DNA of 64,000 bases from Paenibacillus maysiensis (GTDB lineage Bacteria; Bacillota; Bacilli; Paenibacillales; Paenibacillaceae). The position numbers were made by a program, and so were the translations under genes. The notes beneath the pieces are model-generated. The model saw only the letters and a program-made list of their open reading frames with translations, made no database searches and was not told where the DNA came from. Of the stretch, positions 26,529 to 36,225 are shown piece by piece (the stretch's first letter is position 1; every line of letters begins with the position of its first letter). The stretch lies in NCBI RefSeq assembly GCF_000520815.1, contig NZ_ASRY01000267.1:1-64000 (forward strand), written 5' to 3'.

Positions 26529-27527
26529 TTGGTGGATGTAATGTCGCAAGGGGAAATTGATGCCCTTTTAGCAGCTCTCTCGTCCGGTGAAATGGATGCG
26601 GAAGAACTTAAAAAGGAAGATACCCAAAAGAAAGTTCGCGCTTACGACTTCAAAAGAGCGCTTCGGTTTTCTAAGGATCACATTCGGAGTTTGACGCGGA
26701 TACACGAAAATTTTGCGCGGTATCTGACCACTTATTTTTCAGCACAGCTCCGGACGTTTGTCCAAATTAATGTCGTTCAGGTGGAGCAGCTTCCTTATGA
26801 TGAATTCATTCGCTCCATTCCGAAAATGACCATTTTGAACATTTTTGAAGCCGAGCCGCTGGAAGGACGTATGGTGCTTGAGGTTCACCCGAACATAGCT
26901 TTTGCAATGCTGGACAGGCTTCTCGGAGGGACCGGATCAGCGCCGTCCAAGGTTAACGCATTGACAGAGATTGAGACGACAATCATGGAGCGGATTTTTA
27001 GTCGTACCTTTGACAGCCTGCAAGAGGCATGGAAAACGGTATTGGATATTGAACCGCGTTTGGAGGCGATGGAAACCAATCCGCAGTTTATGCAGATTGT
27101 TTCACCCAATGAAACGATTGCCCTAATCTCACTTAGTACCAAAATTGGTGATACCACAGGGATGATTAACCTTTGTATCCCGCACGTGGTATTGGAGCCG
27201 ATTATGGCTAGACTGTCCACGCACCAGTGGTTTACATCCGAAAAGAAATCAAGGGCGCCTGAAGAGATTGACGCCTTGAGATTACGGGTCACGAAAGCGC
27301 AGCTTCCCATTATTGCCGAGCTAGGTGAATCCCGAATAAATGTGGCCGAGTTTTTGGGCCTTTCGGTGGGGGATGTCATTTCATTGAATAAACCCGTCAA
27401 GGAAGGGCTCTCCATCCGGGTGGGCGAAAAACTGAAATTTTTGGGAAGTCCCGGCATGGTAAAAGATCGTGTTGCCGTACAGATTGATGAAATTGTCAGC
27501 GAAGGAGTTGAAGAAATTGACGAGTAA
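26529..27527 (+). CDS. fliM: Flagellar motor switch protein FliM
   Basis: A 332-residue C-ring protein. The N-terminal SQGEIDALLAAL is the CheY-P docking peptide. The CheC-like middle domain (RSLTRIHENFARYLTTYFSAQLR) follows, and the C-terminal SpoA/FliN-like domain (AELGESRINVAEFLGLSVGDVISLN). It starts at TTG 26529 after AAGGGGGTG; a GTG at 26532 is equally possible and changes one residue. It overlaps fliY. Confidence 0.96.
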   Translation: MVDVMSQGEIDALLAALSSGEMDAEELKKEDTQKKVRAYDFKRALRFSKDHIRSLTRIHENFARYLTTYFSAQLRTFVQINVVQVEQLPYDEFIRSIPKMTILNIFEAEPLEGRMVLEVHPNIAFAMLDRLLGGTGSAPSKVNALTEIETTIMERIFSRTFDSLQEAWKTVLDIEPRLEAMETNPQFMQIVSPNETIALISLSTKIGDTTGMINLCIPHVVLEPIMARLSTHQWFTSEKKSRAPEEIDALRLRVTKAQLPIIAELGESRINVAEFLGLSVGDVISLNKPVKEGLSIRVGEKLKFLGSPGMVKDRVAVQIDEIVSEGVEEIDE

Positions 27528-28824
27528 AGACTATTTGTCCCAGGAGGAAATTGATGCCCTGCTGAAACAGTCTGAAGCGGGCACGGATTCTACTCCCGCC
27601 AACAAGACCGTTGACGATTTTCTGACTCCTCTGGAGCAGGATGCTCTCGGGGAGATCGGTAATATTACGTTCGGCAGCGCAGCGACGGCTCTTTCCACAC
27701 TGCTTGGTCAAAAGGTTGATATTACAACCCCTAAAGTTTCAATTATTACCCGCTCTGAATTCGAAACAGCATTTCCTAAGCCGCACGTAGCGGTACATGT
27801 GAATTATGTAGATGGATTTGAGGGTATTAACTCGCTCGTGATCAAAAAGCGTGATGCGCAGGTCATAGCGGATTTAATGCTTGGCGGTGAAGGAAACCCG
27901 GTAGATGAAGAATTGAATGAAATTCATATCAGCGCTGTGCAGGAAGCGATGAACCAAATGATGGGCTCGTCGGCAACCTCAATGTCTACCATGTTTAACC
28001 GTTTTGTTAATATCTCCCCACCTGGAATTGATATTTTGGATCCGATGCATGGTGATGGAGTATCCAGCCTGCCAGATGAACAGACGCTGATTACAGTATC
28101 CTTCCGTTTGTTGATCGGTGACCTGATTGACTCCACATTGATGCAACTGTTGCCTGTGCATTTCGCCAAAAAGATGGTGAGCATTCTAATGAATGGCGGA
28201 GAGGATGACGAGCAACCGCAAGCGTCCGCACAGCAAGTAGCAGCAACGGCTGCTCCAGAAGCGCCACAACCAACCGAGATTCCGCAACAGCAACCCGCAC
28301 CAACGTATCAACAGCCACCGGCAGCCGCACAGGTGCCCGTACAACCGCCGCAGGATGCAGGTTATGGACAGCAGCCGCCTATGTACCCTCAAGACCCGGG
28401 ATACGGTCAGCAGGGAGCGCCAGGTTATGGAATGCCTGGAGGTGTACAACCGCAGGCCCCTTATGGAGCGCCTCAACATTATGGTTCGATACCGGGACGA
28501 AATGTAAATGTGCAGCCTGTACAATTTTCAAACTTGCAGTCCGGTGCATTTGCGCAAGTGGATGAAAACAATTTAAATTTATTGATGGACATTCCCCTTA
28601 GAGTCACCGTAGAATTAGGAAGGACCCAAAAGCAAATTAAAGATATTCTAGAGCTCTCACAAGGTTCGATTATTGAACTGGACAAGCTTGCCGGGGAGCC
28701 AGTGGACATTCTGGTCAACAACAAACTGATTGCCAAAGGCGAGGTTGTCGTAATCGACGAGAACTTCGGCGTGCGTGTGACGGATATTGTAAGCCAATGG
28801 GACCGTATTCAAAAATTACAATAA
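27517..28824 (+). CDS. fliY: Flagellar switch phosphatase FliY (FliN homologue)
   Basis: A 435-residue protein. The N-terminal CheY-P docking peptide is SQEEIDALL. The CheC-like phosphatase domain carries both active centres of the form D/S-x3-E-x2-N (DALGEIGN at ~45 and SAVQEAMN at ~155). A Pro/Gln-rich linker (~240-330) repeats GYGQQ/PGYG units. The C-terminal FliN domain (~340-430) is SpoA-like. FliY dephosphorylates CheY-P at the switch. TTG 27517 is chosen because GAAGGAG precedes it and the docking peptide stays near the start. It overlaps fliM by 11 bases. Confidence 0.95.
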   Translation: MTSKDYLSQEEIDALLKQSEAGTDSTPANKTVDDFLTPLEQDALGEIGNITFGSAATALSTLLGQKVDITTPKVSIITRSEFETAFPKPHVAVHVNYVDGFEGINSLVIKKRDAQVIADLMLGGEGNPVDEELNEIHISAVQEAMNQMMGSSATSMSTMFNRFVNISPPGIDILDPMHGDGVSSLPDEQTLITVSFRLLIGDLIDSTLMQLLPVHFAKKMVSILMNGGEDDEQPQASAQQVAATAAPEAPQPTEIPQQQPAPTYQQPPAAAQVPVQPPQDAGYGQQPPMYPQDPGYGQQGAPGYGMPGGVQPQAPYGAPQHYGSIPGRNVNVQPVQFSNLQSGAFAQVDENNLNLLMDIPLRVTVELGRTQKQIKDILELSQGSIIELDKLAGEPVDILVNNKLIAKGEVVVIDENFGVRVTDIVSQWDRIQKLQ

Positions 28825-28853
28825 TAGCATAATTTAGGGAGGATTTATTTCAG

Positions 28854-29219
28854 ATGGCAAACCGTATTTTGATCGTGGACGATGCTGCATTTATGAGAAT
28901 GATGATTCGGGACATCCTGTCCAAAAATGGATATGAAGTAGTAGGAGAGGCCCAGGATGGATCACAGGCTATTGAAAAATTCAAGGAGCTTCGTCCGGAC
29001 CTGATTACGATGGATATTACGATGCCCGAAATGGACGGCATTGCCGCTCTGAAGGAAATTAAAAAAATTGACGCGAATGCAAAGGTTATCATGTGCTCCG
29101 CGATGGGTCAGCAAGCGATGGTTATTGATGCCATTCAAGCAGGCGCAAAAGATTTTATCGTTAAGCCTTTCCAATCGGATCGGGTTATCGAAGCCATCAA
29201 CAAAACATTGGGTGTGTAA
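28854..29219 (+). CDS. cheY: Chemotaxis response regulator CheY
   Basis: A 121-residue single receiver domain. The acidic pocket is in ILIVDDAAF, the phospho-acceptor is D54 in TMDITMPEMDG, and the conserved Lys is in DFIVKPF. There is no output domain. CheA phosphorylates it and it binds FliM/FliY. In the Bacillus system CheY-P promotes counter-clockwise rotation. The location between fliY and fliO is the same as in B. subtilis. Confidence 0.97.
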   Translation: MANRILIVDDAAFMRMMIRDILSKNGYEVVGEAQDGSQAIEKFKELRPDLITMDITMPEMDGIAALKEIKKIDANAKVIMCSAMGQQAMVIDAIQAGAKDFIVKPFQSDRVIEAINKTLGV

Positions 29220-29231
29220 GGCGCATCCGCT

Positions 29232-29765
29232 ATGGATACAAAACAGGGTGCCTCTGACGCATTGAGTACATCCAGCAATATAGGCAACATTGCCTGGGTC
29301 CTTTTCGTGCTGATCTTTATCATCGTACTGATCGTGTACTTGATACGGTTTTTGAGTAAAAGAAATCAGAGCTGGTTCAGCAACCGCTCCGTTCGCATAC
29401 TGGGAGGCGTGGGGCTGGGCCCTAACAAATCCCTTCAGCTTGTTGAAGTTGGCAGCAGTGTGTATCTCATTGGTGTGGGAGAAGATATCCGGCTTGTTGA
29501 CAAAGTATCCGATCCTGAAGAAGTGGAGCAAATTTTGGCCGCACTGGAGCAGGAAGCTTCTCTGCAGCGCGGCCCGATTGCCCCGCTATTCGCTAAAATT
29601 GCGGATAAGCTTCGCCGGAACAACGCGGCACAGCAGCAGCCTGAAGAGGAAACGTCTTTTCACGAGATGTTCGAATCCAAGCTTCGGCAGATGCCGAAGC
29701 GCAAGGATAAACTCGAAAAGCTGCGCAATGAGGAGAATACTACAGATCGGTCGGGAGATTCATGA
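29232..29765 (+). CDS. fliO: Flagellar biosynthetic protein FliO (FliZ)
   Basis: A 177-residue protein with one membrane helix (~18-38, IAWVLFVLIFIIVLIVYLI), followed by the FliO pattern VRILGGVGLGPNKSLQLVEVGSSVYLIGVGEDI and a charged cytoplasmic tail. FliO helps assemble the FliP pore. No signal peptide precedes the helix. The stop overlaps fliP by four bases. Confidence 0.92.
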   Translation: MDTKQGASDALSTSSNIGNIAWVLFVLIFIIVLIVYLIRFLSKRNQSWFSNRSVRILGGVGLGPNKSLQLVEVGSSVYLIGVGEDIRLVDKVSDPEEVEQILAALEQEASLQRGPIAPLFAKIADKLRRNNAAQQQPEEETSFHEMFESKLRQMPKRKDKLEKLRNEENTTDRSGDS

Positions 29766-30517
29766 GAAAAAAGATTATACTTGCATGTTTGCTGCTCGTC
29801 TTGTTCAGCTTCATTTCGGTGACGGCGGCCTCTGCGGAACCGATTCCGAACATTGATATTCAAGTCGGCAACTCGGACAAAGGACAGCCCGGTGCCACCT
29901 CGCTGTCTATTATTTTACTTATTACTGTCATCAGTGTAGCACCCGCTTTGCTTGTGCTTATGACGAGTTTTACGCGAATCGTGATCGTGCTGGGCTTTGT
30001 TCGCACCTCGCTGGGGACCCAGCAGATGCCGCCTAACCAGGTGCTTGTCGGACTGGCCTTGTTTCTTACCTTATTTATAATGGCCCCGACGTTCTCCGCT
30101 ATGAACGAGACTGCGCTCCAGCCGTATCTCAAGGGGGATTTGACGCAGTCTCAGGCGCTGGACAAGGCTGCAGTACCAATCAAGACCTTTATGTTCTCTC
30201 ATACACGGGAGAAGGATCTACTGCTCTTTATGAAATACACCAAGATGGAAAAACCTAAGAATTATCAGGACATTCCACTAACGGTGATGGTTCCGGCTTA
30301 TGCAATCAGCGAGTTGAAAACGGCATTTCAGATGGGCTTTATGATTTTTATACCATTTTTAGTTATAGACATTGTAGTGTCGAGTACACTCATGGCTATG
30401 GGGATGATGATGCTGCCGCCGGTAATGATTTCACTTCCTTTTAAAATACTGCTCTTCGTACTTGTAGATGGTTGGTATTTGGTTGTCAAATCATTGCTTC
30501 TGAGTTTTAACACATGA
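29762..30517 (+). CDS. fliP: Flagellar type III export gate protein FliP
   Basis: A 251-residue polytopic protein with a cleavable-type N-terminal hydrophobic segment (~5-27, ending ASAEP). Signature motifs include TSFTRIVIVLGFVRTSLGTQQMPPNQV (in part) and the C-terminal GMMMLPPVMISLPFKILLFVLVDGW. Five FliP copies with FliQ and FliR make the export pore. Confidence 0.97.
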   Translation: MRKKIILACLLLVLFSFISVTAASAEPIPNIDIQVGNSDKGQPGATSLSIILLITVISVAPALLVLMTSFTRIVIVLGFVRTSLGTQQMPPNQVLVGLALFLTLFIMAPTFSAMNETALQPYLKGDLTQSQALDKAAVPIKTFMFSHTREKDLLLFMKYTKMEKPKNYQDIPLTVMVPAYAISELKTAFQMGFMIFIPFLVIDIVVSSTLMAMGMMMLPPVMISLPFKILLFVLVDGWYLVVKSLLLSFNT

Positions 30518-30554
30518 ATACTTCATGCAAGGACAGCAATCAAGGAGGACGGCA

Positions 30555-30824
30555 ATGACTTCGGAGTTTATTATTTCCCTGGCTGGGCAAGCGGTGTACA
30601 TTGTACTCAAGGTGAGCGCTCCGATGCTGATTTTGGGGCTAGTCGTGGGTTTGATTATCAGCATTTTTCAGGCGACAACCCAAATTCAGGAGCAGACACT
30701 AGCCTTTGTTCCGAAGATTGTCGCCGTATTGCTGGCATTGCTTTTGTTCGGGCCCTGGATATTGACCACATTAGTGGACTTTACGTATAACATTCTGGAC
30801 AATTTGTACAAATATATAGGTTAG
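30555..30824 (+). CDS. fliQ: Flagellar type III export gate protein FliQ
   Basis: An 89-residue protein with two membrane helices (~15-40 and ~50-75). The family motifs SAPMLILGLVVGLIISIFQATTQIQEQTL and PKIVAV are seen in part. ATG 30555 follows CAAGGAGGACGGCA. The reading frame opens earlier at 30525, but that start lies upstream of this strong site. Confidence 0.96.
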   Translation: MTSEFIISLAGQAVYIVLKVSAPMLILGLVVGLIISIFQATTQIQEQTLAFVPKIVAVLLALLLFGPWILTTLVDFTYNILDNLYKYIG

Positions 30825-30834
30825 GCTGAATGTT

Positions 30835-31620
30835 ATGAACATATTGTTACAGAGTTTTCCTGTTTTTTTGCTGATTTTTTGTCGGATTACCTCATTTTTT
30901 GTAGTAGCGCCTATTTTTTCAACCCGAGGGGTACCTAATATCTTTAAGGTTGGAATTTCAGGATTTCTAGCTTTGGTCGTGTATCTTACATATGGTACGC
31001 ATCAACAGGTACCGACCGATGTAGCGTATGTGCTGTTAGTGGGTCGTGAAGTGCTGATTGGATTGTTATTGGGGTTTACTGCGTATCTGTTCATGACAGC
31101 GATCCAAACCGCAGGTTCATTTATAGACCTACAGGTGGGCTTCGGGATGGCCAGTGTGTTTGACCCGATGACAGGAGCTTCATCACCTTTAACGGGAAAT
31201 TTCAAGTTTGCGATAGCTGTATTGTTCTTTTTAAGTATAAATGGGCACCATCATCTGCTAAATGCTATCTTATACAGTTATGATTGGGTGCCGCTGACGA
31301 ATGATTTTTTTGTAAAGCTGTATGGAGGCAGTGTGACGGAATTTCTGATCCGTTCCTTTGCTGAATCTTTTATGCTGGCTTTTCAAATTGCTGCTCCTAT
31401 AGTAGTAGCTACTTTTTTAACGGATGTGGGACTCGGATTTTTGGCTAAAACGGCTCCGCAGTTTAACATTTTTGTCATTGGTGTGCCACTCAAAATTATT
31501 GTGGGACTGTTCATGTTATTGCTTCTCATGCCAAGTTTTGCTTTTATATTCGAAAGATTGTTTTCTGTGATGTTCGAATCCATGCGCAACTTGTTGGATA
31601 TTATGGGTAATCGTCCTTAA
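30835..31620 (+). CDS. fliR: Flagellar type III export gate protein FliR
   Basis: A 261-residue protein with about six membrane segments, starting MNILLQSFPVFLLIFCRITSF-like. It has GREVLIGLLLGF, ACDL-equivalent FIDLQVGFGMA, and FLTDVGLGFLAKTAPQFNIFVIG. It completes the FliP5Q4R1 pore. Its stop overlaps an ATG (TAATG) of the next frame. Confidence 0.96.
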   Translation: MNILLQSFPVFLLIFCRITSFFVVAPIFSTRGVPNIFKVGISGFLALVVYLTYGTHQQVPTDVAYVLLVGREVLIGLLLGFTAYLFMTAIQTAGSFIDLQVGFGMASVFDPMTGASSPLTGNFKFAIAVLFFLSINGHHHLLNAILYSYDWVPLTNDFFVKLYGGSVTEFLIRSFAESFMLAFQIAAPIVVATFLTDVGLGFLAKTAPQFNIFVIGVPLKIIVGLFMLLLLMPSFAFIFERLFSVMFESMRNLLDIMGNRP

Positions 31621-31643
31621 TGTCTGGTCTGGAGGAACGTAGT

Positions 31644-32732
31644 TTGTCATTTAAATATGCTATGAACCTGCAGTTGTTCTCAGGGGAAAAAACGGAAAAA
31701 GCCACACCCAAAAAGAAACAGGATGCAAGACAAAAAGGGCAGGTTGCCAAAAGCATGGAGTTGCCCGCAGCGGGTGTCCTGCTGGTCACGTTTTTTTGCC
31801 TCATGATTTTCGGCGGGTATTTCAAGGATCATGCGGTTCGCTTGTTTCGTGATATTTTTGTAAACCGGTTATCGATGGAGGTAACGCCGAACACGACAAT
31901 GCTGATGATGGGTGAGTATGGCGTGCAAATCATGATTATGCTGGCGCCTATTTTTATTGGGGCCATTGTCATCGGGGTAGCTGCGAATTACATGCAGATC
32001 GGTTTCTTGTTAACCGGTGAGGGGATTACGCCCAAGTTTAGCAAGATTGACCCGATTAAAGGATTTAAAAATATTTTTTCCATGCGGTCACTGGTTGAAT
32101 TCCTGAAATCTGTTTTAAAAATGACCGTGATCGGTTATCTGGTGTACAGCGTGCTGTGGAAAACAAAAGCAGACTTACCCAAGCTGGCCGAAATGTCCGG
32201 TGACCAAATGTTGAGCTTTACGGCTTCATTAACAATGGAGCTGGGACTCAAAATTGGTGTGGTGCTGTTCGTTTTAGCAGTATTGGATTATATGTATCAA
32301 CGCTATGAGCATGAGAAAAATCTGAAAATGTCCAAACAGGATATCAAGGATGAATACAAGAAAATGGAGGGTGACCCGCTGATCAAAGGGAAAATTCGTG
32401 AACGACAGCGCCGAATGGCTATGCAGCGCATGATGCAGGAAGTTCCCAATGCAGATGTCATCATTACCAATCCTACGCACTTTGCTGTGGCTTTGAAATA
32501 TGACGGTTCGGAGATGGAGGCGCCGCAGATTATTGCGAAAGGGCAAGATTACGTAGCGCTCCGAATTAAGGAAATTGCCAAGCAAAACGGCGTTATAACG
32601 ATGGAAAACAAGCCGCTGGCACGGGCGCTGTTTCAAAGAGCCGAAATCGGGGATGCGATTCCAGCCGATCTGTTCCAGGCTGTTGCCGAAGTGCTGGCGT
32701 ATGTATATAAATTAAAAGGTAAAGTGAAATAA
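31644..32732 (+). CDS. flhB: Flagellar export switch protein FlhB
   Basis: A 362-residue protein with FSGEKTEKATPKKKQDARQKGQVAKS at its N-terminus (family signature), four membrane segments, and a cytoplasmic C-domain with the self-cleaving NPTH at ~276-279 in TNPTHFAVALKY. I prefer TTG 31644, eight bases after GGAGG. The alternative ATG 31620 (TAATG overlap with fliR) adds eight residues. It works with FliK to switch from hook to filament export. Confidence 0.96.
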   Translation: MSFKYAMNLQLFSGEKTEKATPKKKQDARQKGQVAKSMELPAAGVLLVTFFCLMIFGGYFKDHAVRLFRDIFVNRLSMEVTPNTTMLMMGEYGVQIMIMLAPIFIGAIVIGVAANYMQIGFLLTGEGITPKFSKIDPIKGFKNIFSMRSLVEFLKSVLKMTVIGYLVYSVLWKTKADLPKLAEMSGDQMLSFTASLTMELGLKIGVVLFVLAVLDYMYQRYEHEKNLKMSKQDIKDEYKKMEGDPLIKGKIRERQRRMAMQRMMQEVPNADVIITNPTHFAVALKYDGSEMEAPQIIAKGQDYVALRIKEIAKQNGVITMENKPLARALFQRAEIGDAIPADLFQAVAEVLAYVYKLKGKVK

Positions 32733-34789
32733 TGGGATCGGAGGCCAAGAGACCCGTGAAAATAAAAGAAATAACCGTCCTTGCAGGCGTCATCGGCATC
32801 GTTCTTATGATGATTCTACCGATCCCTTCATGGTTGCTCGACATTTTGCTCGTGATTAACATATCGATTGCTTTGATGATTCTACTCGTTTCTATGAACA
32901 CGAAGGAAGCTTTACAGTTTTCTATTTTTCCTTCATTGCTGCTCATCACAACGTTGTTTCGTCTGGCGCTTAACATTTCTACGACCAAGCTCATTTTAGG
33001 TGAGGGACATGCCGGAGAAGTCGTGGCTACGTTTGGTAGTTGGATTGCAGGCGGACAAATTGCGGTCGGTTTTGTTGTCTTCCTGATTCTCGTGGTTGTG
33101 CAGTTTATCGTGATCACCAAGGGCTCCGAGCGGGTTGCTGAGGTAGGCGCACGGTTTACGCTGGACGCGATGCCGGGTAAACAAATGAGTATTGATGCCG
33201 ACCTGAATGCAGGTCTGATCAACGAACAGCAAGCCCGTGAACGGCGTAGTAAAATCGAACGGGAAGCGGATTTTTACGGAGCAATGGACGGTGCCAGTAA
33301 ATTTGTTAAAGGTGACGCTATTGCAAGTATTATCATTTTGATTATTAACCTGGTCGGCGGTTTCATTATTGGTATGGCTGTTCAGGGTAAAGGGTTTCAG
33401 GAGGCGCTGTCGACTTACTCTGTTCTGACCATTGGTGATGGACTGGTTAGCCAGATCCCCGCATTGCTCATATCCACGGCGTCAGGCTTGATCGTTACAC
33501 GAGCTACATCTGATGGAAACTTGGCGGATGATTTGACGGGTCAGCTCTTTTCATATCCAAAGCTAATTTACATTGTGGCTGCCACGATTGCTTTGTTGGG
33601 CTTGTTTACTCCTATTCATATCATTACGACCCTTCCACTGGCTGTTCTGCTGTTTTTTGCGGCCCGAAGAATGCAGGGCAATATGGAACGTAAGCAGATT
33701 GCTGATGAGCAGATGGAAGAAGAGCAACAGATCGAAGAGGTTCGCAGTCCGGAAAGTGTAATTAATTTGCTTCAGGTGGATCCGATTGAATTCGAGTTTG
33801 GATACGGGCTGATTCCGCTGGCTGATACACAGCAGGGCGGGGATTTGCTGGACCGGATTATTATGATCCGTCGTCAATGTGCGCTGGAGCTAGGATTGGT
33901 TGTACCGGTCATTCGCATACGGGACAATATCCAGCTCAAGCCGAACGAGTATGTAATCAAAATTAAAGGCAATACGGTAGGCGGCGGGGAATTGCTGTTG
34001 AACCATTATCTGGCGATGAGCCCAGGATACGACGATGATTCCATTACAGGGATTGAAACGACAGAACCAGCCTTCGGATTGCCTGCGCTCTGGATTGATG
34101 AGAATACCAAGGATGTTGCGGAGCTGTCCGGTTATACGGTTGTGGACCCTCCTTCGGTCGTAGCCACTCATTTGACAGAGACGATTAAGAAACACGCCCA
34201 CGAGTTGCTTGGCAGACAAGAAACGAGGTCGCTGGTCGACAATCTCAAGGAAAATTATCCAGTGCTTGTGGACGATCTTATTCCTTCCGTATTGGCGATT
34301 GGAGATGTACAAAAAGTGCTTGCCAAGCTGTTAAAAGAAAAAATATCCATCCGCGATATGGTGACCATTTTTGAAACACTGGCTGATTACGGCACTTATA
34401 CAAAAGATCCGGACGTGCTGACTGAATATGTCCGTCAGGCGTTGTCCCGCCAGATTACGCAGCAGTTCGCCCAGCAGGGAGAGACACTACGTGTCATTAC
34501 CGTGGGACCAGGGCTGGAGAAGAAAATTGCCGAAAGCGTACAACAGTCGGAGCAGGGCAGCTATTTGGCTCTTGACCCGGTATCAACGCAGACGGTGTAC
34601 CAAAGGATGATGGAGCAAATCAACCGTCTCATTCAATCCGGGCAGCAGCCTATCGTATTAACGTCACCGACGATTCGTATGTATTTGCGGCAAGTGATGG
34701 AACGGACGATGCAGGATGTCCCGGTACTGTCGTACAGTGAGCTAGAGCCGAACGTTGAAATTCAAAGTGTCGGGGTGGTGAACTTATGA
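32732..34789 (+). CDS. flhA: Flagellar export gate protein FlhA
   Basis: A 685-residue protein with seven or eight membrane helices in the first ~310 residues, the FHIPEP-family stretch RFTLDAMPGKQMSIDADLNAG, and a cytoplasmic domain (~320-685) that docks chaperone-substrate complexes (ELLGRQETRSLVDNL, VLAKLLKEKISIRDM). ATG 32732 overlaps the flhB stop. A GTG at 32756, 11 bases after GGAGG, would also fit. Confidence 0.97.
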   Translation: MGSEAKRPVKIKEITVLAGVIGIVLMMILPIPSWLLDILLVINISIALMILLVSMNTKEALQFSIFPSLLLITTLFRLALNISTTKLILGEGHAGEVVATFGSWIAGGQIAVGFVVFLILVVVQFIVITKGSERVAEVGARFTLDAMPGKQMSIDADLNAGLINEQQARERRSKIEREADFYGAMDGASKFVKGDAIASIIILIINLVGGFIIGMAVQGKGFQEALSTYSVLTIGDGLVSQIPALLISTASGLIVTRATSDGNLADDLTGQLFSYPKLIYIVAATIALLGLFTPIHIITTLPLAVLLFFAARRMQGNMERKQIADEQMEEEQQIEEVRSPESVINLLQVDPIEFEFGYGLIPLADTQQGGDLLDRIIMIRRQCALELGLVVPVIRIRDNIQLKPNEYVIKIKGNTVGGGELLLNHYLAMSPGYDDDSITGIETTEPAFGLPALWIDENTKDVAELSGYTVVDPPSVVATHLTETIKKHAHELLGRQETRSLVDNLKENYPVLVDDLIPSVLAIGDVQKVLAKLLKEKISIRDMVTIFETLADYGTYTKDPDVLTEYVRQALSRQITQQFAQQGETLRVITVGPGLEKKIAESVQQSEQGSYLALDPVSTQTVYQRMMEQINRLIQSGQQPIVLTSPTIRMYLRQVMERTMQDVPVLSYSELEPNVEIQSVGVVNL

Positions 34790-36225
34790 GAGTGAAACGA
34801 TATGTAGTGGATACCATGCCGGAAGCCATGATGCAAATCAGAGGTGACTTTGGAACGGATGCCGTCATTTTGAGCACCAAGGAAATGAAGATCGGCGGAT
34901 TTATGGGTATGTTTGCTAAAAAGAAAATCGAAGTCGTCGCTGCGGTAGAGGAGCAGCAGCTTCAAAAACCACGACGAGCTCAACCGCCGCAGGAACCGCA
35001 TGTTGAGGCTTTTCCAACCATGAATGCTCCTGAGCAGCAGGAAGCACCGTCGTCACCAGTGGTTCCCAGACAAGCCGCTCCTGAAGCCTATCGACGGGTA
35101 ACGCAGATGACAAACGGTTCCAAAGAGGGATTGGCTGATTTGATGGCTGCGGCCGAACAAGTTGCCTCAGGCACAGAACGTTCTTCATATGGTGCAGGTT
35201 ATAGTGTGGAAGCTGAAAATGAAGCTTTTAACAACAAAGCAGCAGTTCCGAAAAAGGAAACATCCAACGAGTTGTTTAAGCAAGCGTCGGAGGCAAGCAT
35301 TCTAGACAAGATGGGGGCAGAGGAAAATCAATCCCTGCTTTATGAATTACGGGAAATGAAGGCCATGATGACTCGAATTTCCCGCAATTCTGTGATGGAG
35401 AACACTTGGCCGGAACCGTTACAAGAGATTTGTGAGCGTATGCTGGAGCAGGAAGTGGAACGCGATTTGCTGGAGCATTGGCTGGAACGGGTATACGAGC
35501 GCCGAAGTGAGCATCCGTCTGATCCTGAATCTTTTGATTGGGAGCAGGCCCTTCGTGCAGAAGTGACCGAATTCATTCGGGAAAGGCTGGACAAGGGCAT
35601 CTCGAAAGATACCAAAATTGTCTATGTGGCAGGTCCAACTGGAGTAGGGAAAACAACGACCATAGCGAAGCTGGCAGCGGAACAGTTATTTAAGCATCAC
35701 CGCAAAGTCGGATTTATTACCTCGGACACGTACCGTATCTCGGCTGTCGAGCAGTTGCGTACATATGCTACGATTTTGAATGTGCCGCTTGAAGTTGTGC
35801 AATCTCCCGGAGATGTTCACAGAGCCATTCAACGTCTGGAGCATTGTGACTTGATCCTAATGGATACCGCAGGACGAAATTATCGTAATGAGCTGCTCGT
35901 TTCCGAATTGCAAAGTCTGCTTTCACCTATTAAGGAAAGCGAGACGTATCTGGTGCTTAGCCTAACATCCAAAAGCAAAGATATGCTTAACATAACCGGA
36001 CATTTCAGTAAGTTTGGCCTTGGTAAGGTTGTATTTACCAAAATGGATGAGACAGGTAGTTGCGGCGGTTTGTTTAATCTGTTGCACCAGTTTCCAATGC
36101 AGTTGGCCTATATTACGAACGGTCAAAATGTGCCTGACGATCTGCTGCATCCAGATACAGAAATGGTGACAAGCCTGCTGTTCGGAGCCACAGAATCGTC
36201 AGGAGATACCGGGGATTCTGTATGA
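34786..36225 (+). CDS. flhF: Flagellar SRP-like GTPase FlhF
   Basis: A 479-residue protein. The N-terminal B domain (MRVKRYVVDTMPEAMMQIR) is followed by a long polar Gln/Glu/Pro-rich region (~50-190). The NG domain has G1 [10 protein letters not shown] (~283-292), TSDTYRISAVEQL, LMDTAGR and FTKMDETGSCG. It controls position and number of flagella with FlhG. The start overlaps the flhA stop (ATGA). Confidence 0.97.
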   Translation: MRVKRYVVDTMPEAMMQIRGDFGTDAVILSTKEMKIGGFMGMFAKKKIEVVAAVEEQQLQKPRRAQPPQEPHVEAFPTMNAPEQQEAPSSPVVPRQAAPEAYRRVTQMTNGSKEGLADLMAAAEQVASGTERSSYGAGYSVEAENEAFNNKAAVPKKETSNELFKQASEASILDKMGAEENQSLLYELREMKAMMTRISRNSVMENTWPEPLQEICERMLEQEVERDLLEHWLERVYERRSEHPSDPESFDWEQALRAEVTEFIRERLDKGISKDTKIVYVAGPTGVGKTTTIAKLAAEQLFKHHRKVGFITSDTYRISAVEQLRTYATILNVPLEVVQSPGDVHRAIQRLEHCDLILMDTAGRNYRNELLVSELQSLLSPIKESETYLVLSLTSKSKDMLNITGHFSKFGLGKVVFTKMDETGSCGGLFNLLHQFPMQLAYITNGQNVPDDLLHPDTEMVTSLLFGATESSGDTGDSV

